A stretch of DNA of 64,000 nt from Alentia gelatinosa (taxonomy: Eukaryota > Annelida > Polychaeta > Phyllodocida > Polynoidae). Below, piece after piece: positions 61,909-64,000 of this stretch. Position numbers and translations under genes: made by a program. The notes below the pieces were generated by a model. That model was not told the origin of the DNA, ran no database searches, and was given only the letters and a program-made list of their open reading frames with translations. The stretch covers positions 28,957,716 through 29,021,715 of the forward strand of contig OX465587.1 in the NCBI GenBank assembly GCA_950022655.1, given 5' to 3'. Numbering within the stretch: the first letter of the stretch is position 1; each line of letters opens with the position of its first letter.

Positions 61909-62459
61909 TAGAATCCCCAGACGGCTGACAGTATCTGTTGATGGCGAGCCTACTTTGGGGATAGAGCCTGTATTGTGGCCCTTAGACTTTATGAAATTTA
62001 ACTGGCCTTCGAAGTGTTAACATGCTTCCCTTGTCTCTCTACATCCATTCCAAAGTTTGATAACTTGATGATTAAACCCAGAACATGATTCTTCTCATAT
62101 GAAATGCTCTATTCACTTTTTTGAGAAAATTTGTGTGATTCACATTACTTTGCACCACAGTAGTGAAACACACCTATTTTGTTCCCCTCGAGAGGTGAGG
62201 AAAAGCTACTCGGCTGCTAAATGGCTGTGAAAATCTCCCCTATACCGCGAAAAAATTGGCCCATTTGTCTTTCTGATGCAACGATATCTTTTTAATCCCC
62301 AAAGACCAAGCAGCCATGTAATTACTTACTCATTTTGAAAATAAATATTTCAAGATGGATTACTATTATGATGCTAAGATTGCAATGAATATATATACTT
62401 TTATATATCAAGGCCGATGTACCCAGCAAAAACAATCTAATCAATTACACAGCATGTAT
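61909..62459. other. Sequence after the candidate gene
   Basis: Unique-looking AT-rich sequence. An AATAAA at about 62341-62346 could serve as a polyadenylation signal some 430 bp after the proposed stop. No further exon recognised. Confidence 0.35.
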
Positions 62460-62740
62460 GATATCTTGATTTATCTCAACCCTGGTATTTTTCCCCATAG
62501 ACATGATATTCGGAATTCGTATCCAATGCCAATTGAGTATTTAGAAAAAATACTCAATTATGTCTTAGAGGGTTTATGTCACAAATGTTTGCCCATAAGT
62601 GAAAGTGAAGGGTGAGACAAATTCAGAAACTTATTCAAGTTAAGGTTCAGAGCTCGATCCAATCTTGTTTGAATCGCTACGTAATTCATGCGGCTTCGCC
62701 TTGTAAGTTACTACGCGATTCACACTCGATGAGATACTTT
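62460..62740 (-). mobile_element. MITE family M3 (inverted copy)
   Basis: tttatctcaaccctggtatt, ccaatgccaattgagtattt, gtgagacaaattcagaaac and the palindrome tgtttgaatcgctacgtaat / gttactacgcgattcaca are the reverse of 18010-18275 and 31862-32110. Confidence 0.75.
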
Positions 62741-63100
62741 CATAGGTTTTCACTACAATAGATATTCCATCCCTGAAGGAATAATGATTTGAGTGAATAA
62801 TACTTGCCAGCATTTTACCTGCATTCGTTATATCATTAACTGACAAAGAAAGGAGTATAAACCATAGACCATGATTGACAAGCAACTAAACAAACTTTTA
62901 CCGATATTTCACTAAACTTTGAAATACTTTCATTCCGAATTTCACTGATATTTCCACTGAAATCAGGTTCAGGATTGTAAAAGTAAATCGAACGGGCGAC
63001 CGTGACCGATTGATTTAGGAATGGCTGGTGAATTTTATGGTTCCCTGTAAGCTCATCCATCAAGTCGCACCCGTCATCGTCATTTGGCTAGTCGTAGCCT
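62741..63100. other. Spacer
   Basis: Two short minus-strand frames (75-81 codons) without motifs. No element recognised. Confidence 0.35.
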
Positions 63101-63970
63101 TCATAGGGGCCTATCAGCACCCTCTGACGGGAGATAAACGAAGTACGCTGCCTGTGGACCAAGAGTAATGTCACAGACCAATCTCAAATTTTCACACCAA
63201 TCTAGATTGGCCACCACCTCTGTCTCCACTCTGTTCTGACTTAGATTGGCCGCCACCTCTGTCTCCACTCTGTTCTGATTTAGATTGGCTCTCACCTCTG
63301 TCTCCACTCTGTTCTGACCTAGACTGGCCGCCACCTCTGTCTCCACTCTGTTCTGACTTAGATTGGCCACCACCTCTGTCTCCACTCTGTTCTGACTTAG
63401 ATTGGCCGCCACCTCTGTCTCCACTCTGTTCTGATTTAGATTGGCACTCACCTCTGTCTCCACTCTGTTCTGACCTAGACTGGCCGCCACCTCTGTCTCC
63501 ACTCTGTTCTGACTTAGATTGGCCACCACCTCTGTCTCCATTCTGTTCTGACTTAGATTGGCTGCCACCTCTGTCTCCACTCTGTTCTGACTTAGATTGG
63601 CCGCCACCTCCGTCTCCACTCTGTTCTGACTTAGATTGGTCGCCACCTCTGTCTCCACTCTGTTCTGACCTAGACTGGCCCCCACCTCTGTCTCCACTCT
63701 GTTCTGACTTAGATTGGCCACCACCTCTGTCTCCATTCTGTTCTGACTTAGATTGGCTGCCACCTCTGTCTCCACTCTGTTCTGACTTAGATTGGCCGCC
63801 ACCTCCGTCTCCACTCTGTTCTGACTTAGATTGGTCGCCACCTCTGTCTCCACTCTGTTCTGACTTAGATTGGCCAACACCTCTGTCTCCACTCTGCTCT
63901 GACTTAGATTGGTCGCCACCTCTGTCTCCACTCTGTTTTGACTTAGGTTGGCCACCGCCTCTGTCTCCAC
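63101..63970 (-). CDS. Open frame on a 39-bp minisatellite (possible exon)
   Basis: About twenty units of 39 bp on the minus strand encode a 13-residue repeat, NLSQNRVETEVAA, with conservative variants (VV, AT, AS, RA, GA). The frame is open beyond 63970 to the window edge (preceding codons SCNK), so the protein start is outside. After the repeats it ends with about 38 unique residues (DWCENLRLVCDITLGPQAAYFVYLPS ... ) and a stop at 63101. A period that is a multiple of three keeps the frame open without selection, so coding status is uncertain. Sequence identity between units is high, indicating recent amplification or homogenisation. Confidence 0.3.
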   Translation of the reverse strand: METEAVANLSQNRVETEVATNLSQSRVETEVLANLSQNRVETEVATNLSQNRVETEVAANLSQNRVETEVAANLSQNRMETEVVANLSQNRVETEVGASLGQNRVETEVATNLSQNRVETEVAANLSQNRVETEVAANLSQNRMETEVVANLSQNRVETEVAASLGQNRVETEVSANLNQNRVETEVAANLSQNRVETEVVANLSQNRVETEVAASLGQNRVETEVRANLNQNRVETEVAANLSQNRVETEVVANLDWCENLRLVCDITLGPQAAYFVYLPSEGADRPL

Positions 63971-64000
63971 TTTGTTACAACTAATTGGTTTGTATGGTTC

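Noticed and set aside
1..64000. Search for tRNA, rRNA, operons, toxin-antitoxin, phage or defence systems
   Set aside because: No tRNA B-box with a matching A-box, no rRNA core words, and no tightly packed genes were seen. The content is typical of animal repeat DNA.

Overview
This window looks like repeat-dense nuclear DNA of an animal, probably an invertebrate with a TE-rich genome. The evidence is three non-LTR retrotransposons of the jockey/CR1/L2-like type (APE-type endonuclease plus YADD reverse transcriptase), TA- and TTAA-flanked non-autonomous DNA transposons, solo-LTR-like segments, degenerate TTAGGG repeats, spliceable exon candidates, and no operons or prokaryotic genes. I cannot name the species. 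No rRNA, tRNA or CRISPR was seen.

Layout. 1-11 kb: a 60-bp satellite grown from an inverted-repeat element, MITE copies, a retroposon with a perfect 14-bp target duplication (1680-2034), a CpG-rich promoter-like block (7540-7800) and an 82-bp array (9977-10520). 11.4-15.6 kb: a minus-strand LINE with an SGNH-like ORF1 fragment and a frameshifted EN-RT ORF. 16-28 kb: a solo LTR, palindromic MITEs, a pogo/Tigger-like element with an internal array, a degenerate telomeric tract, a 1.25-kb homopurine minisatellite and a piggyBac-like MITE with TTAA duplications. 28.1-30.06 kb: a 5'-truncated plus-strand LINE. 30-44 kb: MITE families, nested insertions, a piggyBac-like element enlarged by a 34-bp hairpin minisatellite, and a GA-rich tract. 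44.2-46.6 kb: a minus-strand LINE with ORF1 and RT but no endonuclease. 46.6-60 kb: more arrays (20, 59, 60 and 82 bp), a cleanly inserted pogo-like MITE, segmental duplications and LTR-like segments.

The only candidate host gene is at 60.35-61.91 kb on the plus strand. A promoter-like cluster (NRF1-like, CACGTG and CCAAT sites) is followed by three exon candidates whose reading frame is continuous. The last is interrupted by a 541-bp MITE flanked by TA. Just past the MITE lies a single copy of the unit that, 1.3 kb away in inverted orientation, forms an in-frame 39-bp minisatellite running off the window end.

The recurring theme is conversion of MITE ends into tandem arrays: at least five element families occur here both dispersed and as arrays. 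No multi-gene functional system was found. All identifications are by eye, and MITE boundaries without an obvious target duplication are approximate.
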